From assembly GCF_963583255.1 (NCBI RefSeq), contig NC_084812.1:22730959-22794958 (forward strand): 64,000 nt of DNA, written 5' to 3'. Source of the DNA: Pyrus communis. Taxonomy: Eukaryota > Streptophyta > Magnoliopsida > Rosales > Rosaceae. The stretch's first letter is position 1. Every line of letters starts with the position of its first letter. A program made the position numbers and the translations under genes. The notes beneath the pieces were generated by a model. That model saw nothing but the letters and a program-made list of their open reading frames with translations. It was not told the origin of the DNA and searched no databases. Below are positions 13,401 to 23,528 of this stretch, one piece after another.

Positions 13401-14990
13401 TACTTAAACCAATACAATCACTTTACTTTTGTACCTGAGCATTTTATGCAATCCTTCTCAATGAGAGTGTCATTTTGACTGTCTCTAATTCTTGCATGTA
13501 AATATCCCAAACCCACACCAAAACATACTAAGTTCTTGAAATGTCAGTTCTAAATATGCTCGTCCAAAACAAAACCAATGGCAAGCCACAGGCCCACAGG
13601 TATACCCTCAAGCTTCTTAGAAGGGAACATGCAAATATAGGAGATTTTATTGCTTTACCGATCAGAAATCTTCCCAATTTCACCACCAAGGGCATCCACT
13701 TCGTGTACAAGTTGAGACTTTGCTGGTCCACCAACTGCTGGGTTGCAGGGCTGCATCGGACATTTTTCATTAAGATGCGCTTTAAATTATCTGTGTCATG
13801 ATTCTAAAGAACTAAGCAATTTTGCATGCAGTAACATGACTGCACCTCTATTTGTGTGTATGTGTGTGAGAGAGAAAGAGAGAGAACACAATATCAAATC
13901 TAAAGATGAGGAATTGCAGGATAATTGAATAAATAAGTTAGAATGCTGCCTCCCAGTTTGTTTGTTTTGCCATATGTATTCCAGATACTACATCTCATTG
14001 GTTAACTTTCAATCGGACCAAGAAAAAAAAACCTGCTGAACTTTCTAGTGTAAATCATTATTTTTTTTTTACTGCTCCTTTAGAGGAATTATGAGTTGAA
14101 ATTCAAATTGAAAACTAATTTCACATATCTAATTTTGAGAAATATAACAAAACTTCTAAATACAATAGGAAAAATATGAGGTTATCAAGAAAAGGCAGAA
14201 TTAAACCTGCCAAGCAATTCTATCAATATTTAGGGTGAGTAGAAGAGTTTTCGCCCCTAAATGAGCAGATGCTAGGGCAGCTTCACAGCCTGCATGTCCT
14301 CCTCCGACCACAATGACATCATATCTTTCATCATGTATCCCATCATCACTTAGACCTGTGAAATGGTGAACAATATAGTGATTAAATTTCACCATTAGTA
14401 TCGTCAATTCCTAAATTTGTGAATGGTAAACTTAAAAAAGGCCAATGTAAAACTCATACATGTTAAAAAAAGACCACCTCATGCTATTTGTTCAAGGCTA
14501 AGAGATTGGAACCAAAAGAATATTTATTATTTTTGTTCAAAATAAATATACTAATAATAATGACACTTTAATTCAAAAAATATATGAAAAATTATTAGAA
14601 TTTTTTGGGTTTTTTTTACTCTTAAAAAGTACAATAATGTTGAAAAAATCAATATATGGGTTTATTGTGTTTTAACATTGGTGAAGAAAGGCAATTAATT
14701 TTTTTCTACTAAATATCATATACAATAATTTATTTAGAATAAGGGGATTTTAGTAATCACAGTGGTTTCATTCCGACTAAGGGGAATTAGTAAGCAACTT
14801 ATATGGAATCAGTACTATTCCTACTCTGATCCAGAAAATTTGAGTAAACACCTTTAATAGGAATCTGAGTGTGACTCTACCCCATTCCAACTCCTCCTCA
14901 ATTCCATTCTTCCGATTATTGATTTAGTAAACGAGCCATAATACTATTCCAAATTGAGTAGGTCCCAAACATATGTTGTGGGTTCCAAAA

Positions 14991-15027
<37 letters not shown>

Positions 15028-16236
15028 CTTCTACAAGGGCAGAAGATAAAAAAACAGAGGCAAAAGAAGCACCACGTCATGCTATATGTTCATACAGATA
15101 CAAATTCGGGAGAATCATTTGTTCCAAATCGACCTCATGCTATTTGTTCAAGCATCCTACTGGTTATTTGTTGAAATTTAAATTAAAGGCCTTCAGGTAC
15201 TGTAAATGCAGGATTTTGATATGACATCACCAGCTTGTCTGGATTAGGCAGTCCAAGCTGGTAAGCCCTCAGTGGTTTTGTTGCAGTTATATTTGCCCCA
15301 GAGAAGAGTGAGGGCAGTGTTTGAAAAGCTTGTGAGCAAATTTGGTTTGAAGAGAACTTGCCCCTACAAAATCATCTTTGTAAGGGAAGGGAGCCGAAGA
15401 GCTCATACACTCTCGCAAGATATTTTTTTCAAATGTGGGATGAAGGCGTTTCCGAGCATTTTCTTCCACCTCTCTTATCCAATTCTAGATCAAACTTGCG
15501 TTCCCTAGGCAGGCAGGCACTATGAAATGGGGTATTTCCTTCTCACGCTACTCTTCAAGTCAAACTTGAACTAAAAAGAATACAAAAACTATCTTCGGAG
15601 CTCCCTATACAACTCACTCCAACCATAGTCCCTAATCCAGAGAGTAACGATGACTATGAACGAACAAAAATTATTAAAATAGCAAGTTTGCTATTTTAAT
15701 AATTTTAGGAGCTCCTAGCAGCTTTGCTATTCTAGGAGCACCGAGTGTGATTGAAGATGAATTTTTCCAACTCCTTTCTAAATTTTGTTAGGAGCCCATT
15801 AGAAGATACTCCAACCAGATTATTTTGCTTTACAAACAGAGAGAGCATATCACATAATAGTGTTCAACCAAATGAAGACACCGTTAACAGCATAAAGACA
15901 CTATTTTTGCAAATTAATGTCAGTAAAATATCCAGTTTGGCCAACATTTCAATTGCTGAAATGCACGGGACATGTTCGACAAAATCACTGACTGACAAAG
16001 AGAGAGAAGCACAAGCTCATTGGAGCCGTACCTGGAGTGGTCGAGGCGGAGATAGAGAATCGGCGGGAAAAGTTGCAGGTGGAGAAGGAACGGGTGCGGC
16101 GGAAGGGAAGGTCACGCGGCCTTAGAATGAGTCGAGCACGATGAAAGAGAGGAGGAGTCGGGAGAGGAGAAGAGGAGAAAGGGAAGTGGCGGGCGAGGCG
16201 AGAGAGATGAAGCGTCAGTGCTGGCGTGGTCGCCAT
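4476..16236 (-). CDS. MnmG: Organellar tRNA uridine 5-carboxymethylaminomethyl modification enzyme (MnmG/GidA/MTO1 family)
   Basis: A complete 13-exon gene predicting 729 aa, close to the family length. Exons: 16236-16032, 14355-14207, 13750-13659, 12745-12632, 10589-10259, 9198-9019, 8002-7922, 7661-7443, 7159-7017, 6137-5971, 5370-5153, 5001-4909, 4673-4476. All phases close. MnmG is an FAD enzyme that, with MnmE, modifies wobble uridines of tRNAs. Residues 1-70 are Ser/Arg-rich and fit an organelle transit peptide. The dinucleotide-binding motif [14 protein letters not shown] is at about 82-95. Other family blocks follow: [97 protein letters not shown] and the C-terminal [14 protein letters not shown]. 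Intron 4 has a GC donor (AG|GCAAGT, 12632/12631) with a normal AG acceptor at 10590. The introns rule out bacterial contamination. The protein being organellar is inferred from the N-terminus and from known eukaryotic homologues. Confidence 0.95.
10919..10959 (+). repeat. (GGA)n microsatellite in MnmG intron 4
   Basis: About 13 GGA/GAG units in a row, inside the 2.0 kb GC-AG intron. It creates a spurious poly-Glu reading frame. Confidence 0.9.
14996..15027 (+). repeat. (TA)n microsatellite in MnmG intron 1
   Basis: Roughly 16 TA units in the 1.68 kb first intron. Confidence 0.9.
15667..15739. repeat. Perfect 19-bp palindrome followed by a second hairpin, MnmG intron 1
   Basis: Left arm 15667-15685 and right arm 15688-15706 are exact reverse complements of 19 bases, separated by only GT. 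Five bases later a second inverted repeat has 8-base arms GCTCCTAG (15711-15718) and CTAGGAGC (15732-15739) around a 13-base loop. The two loops share a GCTTTGCTATT/TTTGCTATTTT-like core. In the gene's RNA (minus strand) both would fold as hairpins. Origin and role are unknown. Confidence 0.85.
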
Positions 16237-16626
16237 TGCTGAATTTCAGAGCGCGTCTTCGCCCTCTCTCTTTCTTATTTGTGCCTTGTGAGAGGCGAAG
16301 CAGACAATTTTATTTGGGTCGCATTTGTTACTTAATCTTTAGGTGGAGGCCTACTGAAAATATGCACAACTTCGGTAGGTACTAGCTACTGTATATTACG
16401 GTAGTTTCCTGCTGAAACATTTTACATGTTCAGTAACAATTTGTCGAATCTTAAATTTAATGCTTACTATCCGAAAATATGAATTGATTCGGCAGGCTTT
16501 TGCTGAGTAAGTTAATGGGATTGTGTGGAGTGTGAGGGTAGTTTCGGTAAGTAAATTAGGTGTGTTAAGATTTCCCCCTTCTAAGTAGTAATTACTTAGT
16601 CTAAAGCAAGGTTTTCAATTCGCACA
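16237..16626 (-). promoter_or_regulatory. Upstream region of MnmG (putative promoter and 5' UTR)
   Basis: 390 bp between the MnmG start codon and the first gene fragment on the opposite strand. The stretch next to the start is CT/GA-rich (CCCTCTCTCTTTC on the plus strand), typical of plant 5' UTRs. Two small look-alike hairpins, CTACTGAAAATATG...TTCGGTAGG near 16350 and CCGAAAATATG...TTCGGCAGG near 16470, occupy the middle. No TATA box can be assigned with confidence. Confidence 0.35.
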
Positions 16627-16807
16627 ATTCAAATCAACAGCAATGGCATGGAAGTGCTCTACAGAAGGGCTTCTCTCACCTACAAGGTCATTGGGGGTGT
16701 TTACGACTTTTACTTCTTTGCTGGCCGACATCGTTGGGCTTTATCGACCAGTACACGGTGTTCATCGGCAGACCGTCCAGATGGCCTACTGGTCTCTTGG
16801 TATGTTC
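16627..16807 (+). pseudogene. GH31 alpha-glucosidase/alpha-xylosidase exon fragment
   Basis: The translation [20 protein letters not shown] followed by [10 protein letters not shown] matches a conserved block of plant GH31 enzymes (alpha-glucosidase and alpha-xylosidase, which release glucose or xylose at cell-wall or storage glucans). After AG, single-base indels break the frame. Read across frames, the DNA continues as [11 protein letters not shown] and then PYWSLG, the next conserved words of the family. It stops at TCTTG|GTATG, which resembles a retained donor. None of the rest of the protein, including the catalytic Asp region, follows. It is the first of a run of unrelated exon pieces on this strand. 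Confidence 0.75.
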
Positions 16808-17139
16808 TGCTTCCTACCCTCTGCTTTGCCTTCATTAACTTACTCGGTTATTCCTACTTCTAGCTTTAGATTAAAAGCATTGGCTGTGTATATTTTTTTT
16901 AATTTTATTTAAACGATATACTATATTTAGATGCAAAACAGCACACCGTTTTAGTCAAATTGACCAAACCCAGATTAGCGGTTGTGTATTTGTTTAGAAA
17001 AGAAATGTTTTTGTTAGCGTCCCAACTCCCAAATCTTTTGTGAATGTTTTCGTTCTATTTTGTTGTGAGTTTGTGAATGATTTTTTATGTCGTTTTAGTA
17101 TATAATATGGTTTGGTTAGTTCACCCAAGAAAAAGGAAT

Positions 17140-17448
17140 GTGGATGTTGTCTCTGGAATCCTATCGTCATCTTCCTCGCATGCAAGGCTCTGGCCCTTTC
17201 AATTGAAACCAAAACGTGTTTCAGATGCCTAACACAACCTCTCACTACTCACTCACATCATTTGGTTTTTGTAATTTGAACTTTTCTTTCTGATAAATTT
17301 GTATGCTTTCTGGAATTTTTATGGCAGTTTTGGACCTTTTCTTTTCTGAATTTGTGTGCTTCTCTGGGGTTTTATGGCAGTTCTGAGGAAGAGCAAGAAA
17401 AAGGAAGAGCCATTATTAGAAGATCTTCCCAAAGAGTACTACGATGAT
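17140..17448 (+). pseudogene. PALE CRESS-like (PAC) 5' fragment
   Basis: An exon at 17381-17448, between TTTATGGCAG and GAT|GTGAGT, reads LRKSKKKEEPLLEDLPKEYY then DD. This resembles the segment of plastid PALE CRESS proteins just before EWQARQREKTKE. About 150 bp upstream, 17146-17225 has a frame LSSSSSHARLWPFQLKPKR that looks like a plastid transit peptide, so two exons may have been copied with the intron between them. The intron carries a partial internal repeat ending TTTTATGGCAG twice (near 17328 and 17380). The expected EWQARQ continuation is absent. PAC is a plastid protein needed for rRNA and chloroplast development. The identity rests on a short match. Confidence 0.5.
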
Positions 17449-18267
17449 GTGAGTGCCTTTATCCTTTAACTTGGCCAAATGGGTGCTCAATTTTCGTGTT
17501 TTTCTGTGATTATATGAGTAAATTTTTGCAATTTTTTTTTGGGTTTTGCCAAATTCAATGGTGGTATTTATGGGTGTGGTATTGATTTTCAGTTGACAAT
17601 GATTTTGGGGAAATTGATTGAGTCTGCATTCAATGTAACTTTTTGTGCAGTTACATACTGACGAAATAGAATTCAATTTTTTCATTCCCTTCTTTTTTTA
17701 AATGCAGTTATATTTATGTGATGATTTACAGCATATATTCATCTTTTAGTTTCTAATTCTTCATGCAGTCTAAGCCATGAAGGATTTGATAAACCCACAA
17801 TTGATAACAATGTGCGATGGCACCAACGGTTTTGGACAAGGAACAAATAAGTACCATTTTGCTTCATTGTTCCAAAGTATTATGTAGAGATTGCTTTAAT
17901 ATCTTGGCTTCTTGGCTGTATGCGGGGTGTCCGAGATAGGATTTAGGAGATTTGGTTTAGGGTTTGCAGAGAGAGAGGGAGAGAGAGGGGGGGTCTCCAA
18001 GAGAAATGTGGGAGGATTTAGGCGAGGGATTTCAGGGATTTGTTTAGGGTTTCTTTTCTGCAATTTGCAAACAGAGAGAGGGGACAAGGGTGAGAGAGAG
18101 AGATGGGAGGATTTTCTGCGAGGGTAAAGGGAACGGGTAAGGGAGGTATGGGTATGGGTAGGGGATGGAAAAGCATTTCGTTTTCCATTTGCTTCCTGAA
18201 ACCCGAGGGATTTCTGCGATTGCAGATAGAGATTTTCTTATTATGAATGTTGTCTGTTCTTTTACAG

Positions 18268-18377
18268 GAAACTCTAGAAGCTGACATTAGGATGTTCAGG
18301 AAGAAACAGACTTTTAAAACGACTCCAATGCCAATCTTCTATCAAGAGCCTCCACCTCCTAAAGCGGACCTGAAGAA
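18268..18377 (+). pseudogene. WVD2-like/TPX2-domain exon fragment
   Basis: Directly after TTTACAG, the frame ETLEADIRMFRKKQTFKTTP then [17 protein letters not shown] matches the KLEEK/TPX2 microtubule-binding block of WAVE-DAMPENED2-like proteins, in which [22 protein letters not shown] is typical. The family's next words (IPTTRAKSPKLGRKK) are missing and the frame runs into unrelated T-rich sequence. GA-rich sequence precedes it (17960-18100). There is no other part of a WVD2-type gene nearby. Confidence 0.68.
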
Positions 18378-18729
18378 TTTATTCTTTTTTTCTTTCAAAA
18401 TCGCAAATGGCATGATGTATATTCTTTTGTTCATGTTCAATTCCCAGTTCTCTGGTGAGTCTAATTTCATGCTTTAGTTTGGAGAAATTTTTGTCATATA
18501 TAGAAAAGTGGTATGGCTATTATATGATTGGCTGACAAATAATGCCTTTAGCACTACCTTCTCTCTCACTGAGCCCTAGCTTAACCCCTCCTCCGCTGCC
18601 GCTAACCTGCGCCCTCCACTGCCCGCACTTTGAATCGTAACTCTCAGCTCAAATCCCTTTTAGTTTATTTTCTCATAATTATTGTTCGACTTTATTTAAA
18701 TTTTGTTTTCTGTTCGGTGTATAATCAGG

Positions 18730-19229
18730 TGCTCTAGGTGTACACACCAGTTCAATCTCCACCGTCCGGTCATCATCGAGGAGGCAACGGAGTTCTTCAA
18801 TGAGTCTCAGATTTCACTTTTGACAGTTGCAAATTGGTGCTTTACTTAACTCTTTTTTTCCCCCCTTAATTTTGTAAAGTTTAGGCCTTTTCTTAAATTT
18901 TAATTAAAAAGAAATATCGTTCTGGTATTGGTTAGTTTTGATCTTGAGATTATCTGGGTTTGGTGTTAGTGGGGATGGCGGTGTCGCGCAAAGTTAGTTG
19001 TTCATGGCTCACCGGAAAACCCCCTGATTGGGCTTTATCAGGAGGGAACTCATAATGTAGTAGATATTCCTCAATGCAAGGGTCCCAATCCTAATGACTT
19101 TATATTTGATATTTAATCCTTGGATTAGTGTTAAATTCTATATTTTTTTAGTTTAATTTGTGTTTTCTTTTCTGTTTTTGCAGCTCAACCGTCCAAGTAT
19201 AAATGCTGCTGTGGAGCTGCTTAAACAAG
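18730..19229 (+). pseudogene. Unidentified exon-like pieces (two)
   Basis: 18730-18840 has an open frame CTHQFNLHRPVIIEEATEFF then NESQISLLTVANW, with protein-like composition. 19184-19229 follows a perfect acceptor (TTTTTGCAG) and ends AAACAAG|GT, reading LNRPSINAAVELLKQ. I do not recognise either family and cannot show that they belong together. Like their neighbours they lie on the plus strand, bounded by splice-like sites and isolated from any complete gene. Confidence 0.35.
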
Positions 19230-20521
19230 GTCCCTTTTCGGTTATTAAAACTCATTGTTACCTGCTTTCATTTCCAGTTTTTGAGTCTTCTATTTGTTTG
19301 CTTGCTGCAATTATTCAACTTATGCCGCTATAATATTTGTTTCCTTCTGTTTTGTCCTTTGCATTAACTACCATTTGGATCATGTGAATGACAACTTTCA
19401 TGTATATTTCGAATAATGAGCTGTTTATTGCTGTTAATCTTTTGATCACTGTATATGTTGCTAATTTACCTTCTCAAACAACGCACATATAAACATTGAT
19501 ATATAAAACTTATTTATATGTTAATAGTACAGTTTCTTTGCTTCTGACTTTGGTTGAACAACAACATTTTCTACTTTCTAGAGTTCATCCTCTTTATTTT
19601 AGCCTGAGCCAACTCACTCAACTCTGTTCGAAGCTCTTCAACTTTTTCGCACAATTGCTCAAATATTCCTACTCTCAAACATCTTAGATCCCTCACTCAC
19701 CCGTTTGGCATTGATGCCCCAAAGGTATATTTCTCTCATTGCTTTCAAAATTCAGTATATATATATATATATATGCTGGCATGTATGAAGACATTCACAT
19801 ATGGTAGAACTAAAGGTACGGTAGAATGCTCAAATAATGGAATAGAGTCAAGATTATGATGAGAAAGGACAGTAAATAGCTATCACTATGTGAATGTCTT
19901 ATTTTCTTTCACCATGTAATAGCTATCACTAACTTTTGTTTTTACTGTCTTATTGTATTTCCTATGTTGAGAGATAGAACTAAAAGGACAGTTAAATGCT
20001 TGAATAATGGAACAGAGTCGAGACTATGCCCGAGGTATCTGGTAATCTTTCTACTTTACCAAAGCCAATTGCAATTTGTTTTGGAACAAAGAAAGATGCT
20101 CTGTTAATCTAGGGATATGTCACCCCTTTGTTTTTTGGATAGGATTTGGTGCATTATCGAATAAGAGCTTTTTTTCTTTAGAATTATCAAATCAGTGCTT
20201 ATGTATGCTGTTTGCAGATGTTACAATAACAACTGCAAATACAAGTTGAGAGGAAGATCATATTCCTTTTGTGGTGCAGCTGGGGTTTTTTTATCATATG
20301 CGGTGCTTTTCGTTGTATGACCATATGAAGCTGCAGATGCAAATATTTCTTAAGGTAGTCTTCTTCATTACGCATACTTATTACGCGTTTGTTTTCTGGA
20401 AGTTCATTCCTGTTTTGGGATGTTTGAATATACAAGCATTCTTTAAATTACAATATTTTATTAAGTTAAACTGTTTAAATTACTTCTTATTTATAATTTT
20501 AGCCCTTGCGCCACTTTGAGG

Positions 20522-20645
20522 GACTGCTGGTATAGCTCATAGCAATTGATGTAAGTCCCTTACTTTCGTAATACGGTACTTGGAGTGACTGCTGTTAGAG
20601 CTCATAGCAATCGCTGTAAGTCCCTTACTTCCGTAATACGGACAC
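20522..20645 (+). repeat. 65-bp tandem repeat, two copies
   Basis: GACTGCTG...GCTCATAGCAAT...GTAAGTCCCTTACTT.CGTAATACGG occurs at 20522 and again at 20587 with a few differences. It lies between unidentified exon-like fragments. Each copy contains a GTAAGT donor-like word. Confidence 0.85.
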
Positions 20646-20945
20646 TTACATTTATGATCTTTTTTGTGTTAAGAAGCTACATTTATAACTTATAATCGTC
20701 TTACGTAGAGCAACGCATATGTATATCGAATTTACCTGTGTTACTCGAACAATTTGCTTTTCAATTCGCGAAGGGAATAAATAAAATCCAATATCTGTGT
20801 AAAAGTTTAGTTTCCAACTTCCTAGCGGTGAAAATGTTGCCCTTTCTGCAGACTACATCCTTTCACACACTCACTTTGATATGGTTAAACCTATATATTC
20901 AAGATTTTGATCTCAGTGTGATTTGGCAATACTTTTCACCTAATA

Positions 20946-20948
<3 letters not shown>

Positions 20949-20993
<45 letters not shown>
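20949..20993 (+). repeat. (CT)n microsatellite
   Basis: About 22 CT units in non-coding sequence. Confidence 0.9.
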
Positions 20994-20995
<2 letters not shown>

Positions 20996-21421
20996 GAAGG
21001 CACTCATTGCATTAAAAAAAGGTTCCCAGTTAATCAAATATAGCCGGAAAGGGAAGCCAAAACTTCTTCCATTCAGAATTTCAACTGTGAGTAATTTCCT
21101 TCAGAGAAGAACAAGTTTGAATCATTTTTTTGTAATTGTGTATATTATAGTTCTTTGAATGAAAATCCTAATTTTGTACAAATTACAAGGTATGTTATCA
21201 CCGTCCTTAATCTACATATATGCAATGTGCAAAATTACATCTGTTCTCAAGAATGAACCTGTTTTGTTCCATCCTTCTGTTAAGGATTATAATTTGTATA
21301 GAATTTATAAGTTTTCTATCTTTCGGGCTCTTTTGGGTTACTTTATGTTTCGAACTAGTTGGATTTAGCATTCTTCACAAGCTTTGATAATTGTTTAATT
21401 TCTAAGTTTTGTTTCATGCAG

Positions 21422-21973
21422 GGTTGATTTACAGTTTGACATTCTCGACGATGATGATAATGGAGTTCAGGATTATGTTTCGCCCCGAACAACAAGGACG
21501 GATATGCTGTCTATGCCAACAAGGGGGTAAGGTGAGATATAGTTTTCGTCATGTCTTTATGGTAGTAGCTTGGCATTTTCCAAGGACTTTTAATTGCTGA
21601 TGCATTGTTGAATACATTAAGAATGATGCGGTAAACCGGAGAGGGAGTCATCAGCTTATGGATATGTTGTAATCTTTTCGCTACGTAAACAAACATGTTA
21701 AGACATCAATTCTAAAAAAAACTTGGTCTGCTACTTTACTCATGGTGCTGTTGGTTTACTCCTACGATAATACCTAGCTACAACAAAAACATGTCCTTAA
21801 CTGTGAGAGGAATCCTCCTGTGTGACTTTGGTTACCGATTTATGATGAATATGATTTTCGTAGCTTATTATCAGGACAATGTTAATTTCACTTGATTATT
21901 TCACATTTTCCAGGTCAATCTTTGATTTTGAGTCTTTCCGAAAGCTGCTATCATCTCCAAAACCCTTATTCTG
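21422..21973 (+). pseudogene. Two phase-compatible exons of an unidentified gene
   Basis: 21422-21526 follows TTCATGCAG and ends before GTAAGG. Its second frame reads VDLQFDILDDDDNGVQDYVS then PRTTRTDMLSMPTRG. 21914-21973 follows TTTTCCAG and ends before GTATGT, reading SIFDFESFRKLLSSPKPLFW. Exon one ends in phase 2 and exon two starts with the one base needed, so they can be spliced in frame. The acidic DDDD stretch and the Ser/Thr/Arg-rich part are protein-like, but I do not recognise the family. No start or stop exons are visible. Confidence 0.4.
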
Positions 21974-22539
21974 GTATGTAGATAGCTGCTAAGTGCCGCA
22001 GCTCACTCATTGTAGCATGCCCTCTGTGGCAAGCAAGCATTATAATTCCACTTTGTGGATTGATATTAAGTTGGCTTATGGAATAATATAAGGTCGTGTC
22101 ATGGTTGAACATTTCTACACTCTTTATAGCCAGGATTATTTTCTTCTTTGTGAAATTTTGACCTCTTGCTCTTCAGTTAAGAAGCCCGATTACTGTTGCA
22201 ATTTTATAGCATGTCACTAATAAATATTCGTGCATTATTTTGATTAACCAATTTTCTAGGAAAATGGCTTTTGTGAATTGTGGTTAGACATAGTATTTGA
22301 ATTTTGTTTTTCCTGTTGAAAATTGCATGGCACAGTTAATAATTTCTCTATCATTATTTTGTTTGAACAATTAGCTTCTCTATCAAATTTGAAGTCCGGA
22401 TATGCCATATAATTATAATAGTTGGGAAAGTTTCTGCAAATCTTTTTGTGACTTTTTTAATGGGTATATTGTTCCATTGCTTTCTTACGGGTATATATGT
22501 TTTGGCTATTTGAGAATGTGAATGAATATCGTGCTGCAG

Positions 22540-22783
22540 CGGAGCCGCTACTGGGATGTGACAGTAATTGCTGTTGTAAAGAGTCCCTATATGCTGCTTA
22601 AAGGCTGGTATCGACTGACTCATGATCTGATTACTCCAGAAGGTCCATTTCTTGAAATAGCTTGCATCCTTATTGCTGGTTTGACAATCATTCTGTGGCT
22701 AATTGTGGTTGTTTCAAGTATCGTGTTGGCAGTTTTCATGAACATTTTAATTGGATTGTATGCATCAGTTGTAGTCCTATCAG
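22540..22783 (+). pseudogene. At3g27390-type membrane protein, single exon fragment
   Basis: Bounded by GCTGCAG at the left and CCTATCAG|GTTTGC at the right. It reads DVTVIAVVKSPYMLLKGWYR, LTHDLITPEGPFLEIACI and then two hydrophobic stretches around ILWLIVVVSSIVLAVF and NILIGLYASVVVLS. This matches one internal exon of the plant uncharacterised membrane protein family typified by At3g27390 (family words KSPYMLFKGWHRLFHDLI and GREGPFLE). The family has Pro in FLWPIAVV where this copy has Leu. The frame is open through the exon, so it is young or still constrained. No other exon of that gene is nearby. Confidence 0.72.
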
Positions 22784-23147
22784 GTTTGCTTACACCAGAC
22801 TAAAATCATTGTAATCTCCTTGGCTTTCAGGACACATTATATGTTTGAACTACATGTTTCTTCTGTTTCTTAAGGAAACATAACTTTTTTGGAAACCATC
22901 TCTTTCTAATCAAAGACGTTCAATTTCTTCCCACTCATTGTAGAGTGTCTTTATATGCCAGCTTACTTAAATGTATATAAAAGCAAAACTGATTATCTTA
23001 TCAACCTTATTCACTCATGTATATCTCTGTTTGTTCATAATTGTGTTGAATTTATTCAACTTAAATGTGTTTTATTCATCCGATTACGCCTGAAACAACT
23101 GGTTTCCGCAGCAACTTGCAGGCGTAATTTCCAGTTTGTGTTGCATC

Positions 23148-23450
23148 CGACTTGGGATACGTGGACGAAGGAGCAAGCATTAGGTATAGTCGATCCATCA
23201 TGGGATCAGTCATATGCTGCACATGAGGTTTCGTGATGCATCCAAATCAGTCTACTTTGCGTGCAAGAAACTGAATCGGATAGGCCAACCATGTCGGAAG
23301 TTGTTTTTCATGTTGAGTAATGAAACAATTCTTCCCTGTCCCAAGAAACCTGCATTTATATTACAATCCAGAAATCCAAACTCAAAAGTGTCAAAAAGAG
23401 AAATTTGTTCGATAAACAGCTTAACAATAAATGCGGTTGAAGCTCGCTAA
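23148..23450 (+). pseudogene. Receptor-kinase last-exon pseudogene (S-domain RLK paralogue)
   Basis: Reads TWDTWTKEQALGIVDPSWDQ, then EVS followed by an in-frame TGA (23235-23237, at the position of the usual Arg), CIQ.SLLC, DRPTMSEVVF, a one-base insertion in the T-run of GTTTTTCATG, MLSNETILPCPKKPAFILQ and finally NAVEAR-TAA. This is the C-terminal exon of an S-receptor-like kinase (kinase subdomain XI and tail). It differs in many positions from the intact gene at 25801-29288, so it comes from another family member. No upstream kinase exon is adjacent. Confidence 0.8.
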
Positions 23451-23528
23451 TGACCTAAGTTGTATGTTGTATTCAAATAAAAATTTCTTGCCATCGTCTT
23501 TTGTAATGTCATGTGTTACCAAACTTAA

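Noticed and set aside
13528..13801. 80-86 aa ORFs on both strands
   Set aside because: They overlap MnmG exon 3 and its flanking introns; only 13750-13659 in the minus-strand gene frame is coding.
4476..16236. Bacterial contamination as the source of the GidA/MnmG match
   Set aside because: The match is split into 13 exons with spliceosomal sites and an organelle-targeting-like N-terminus.
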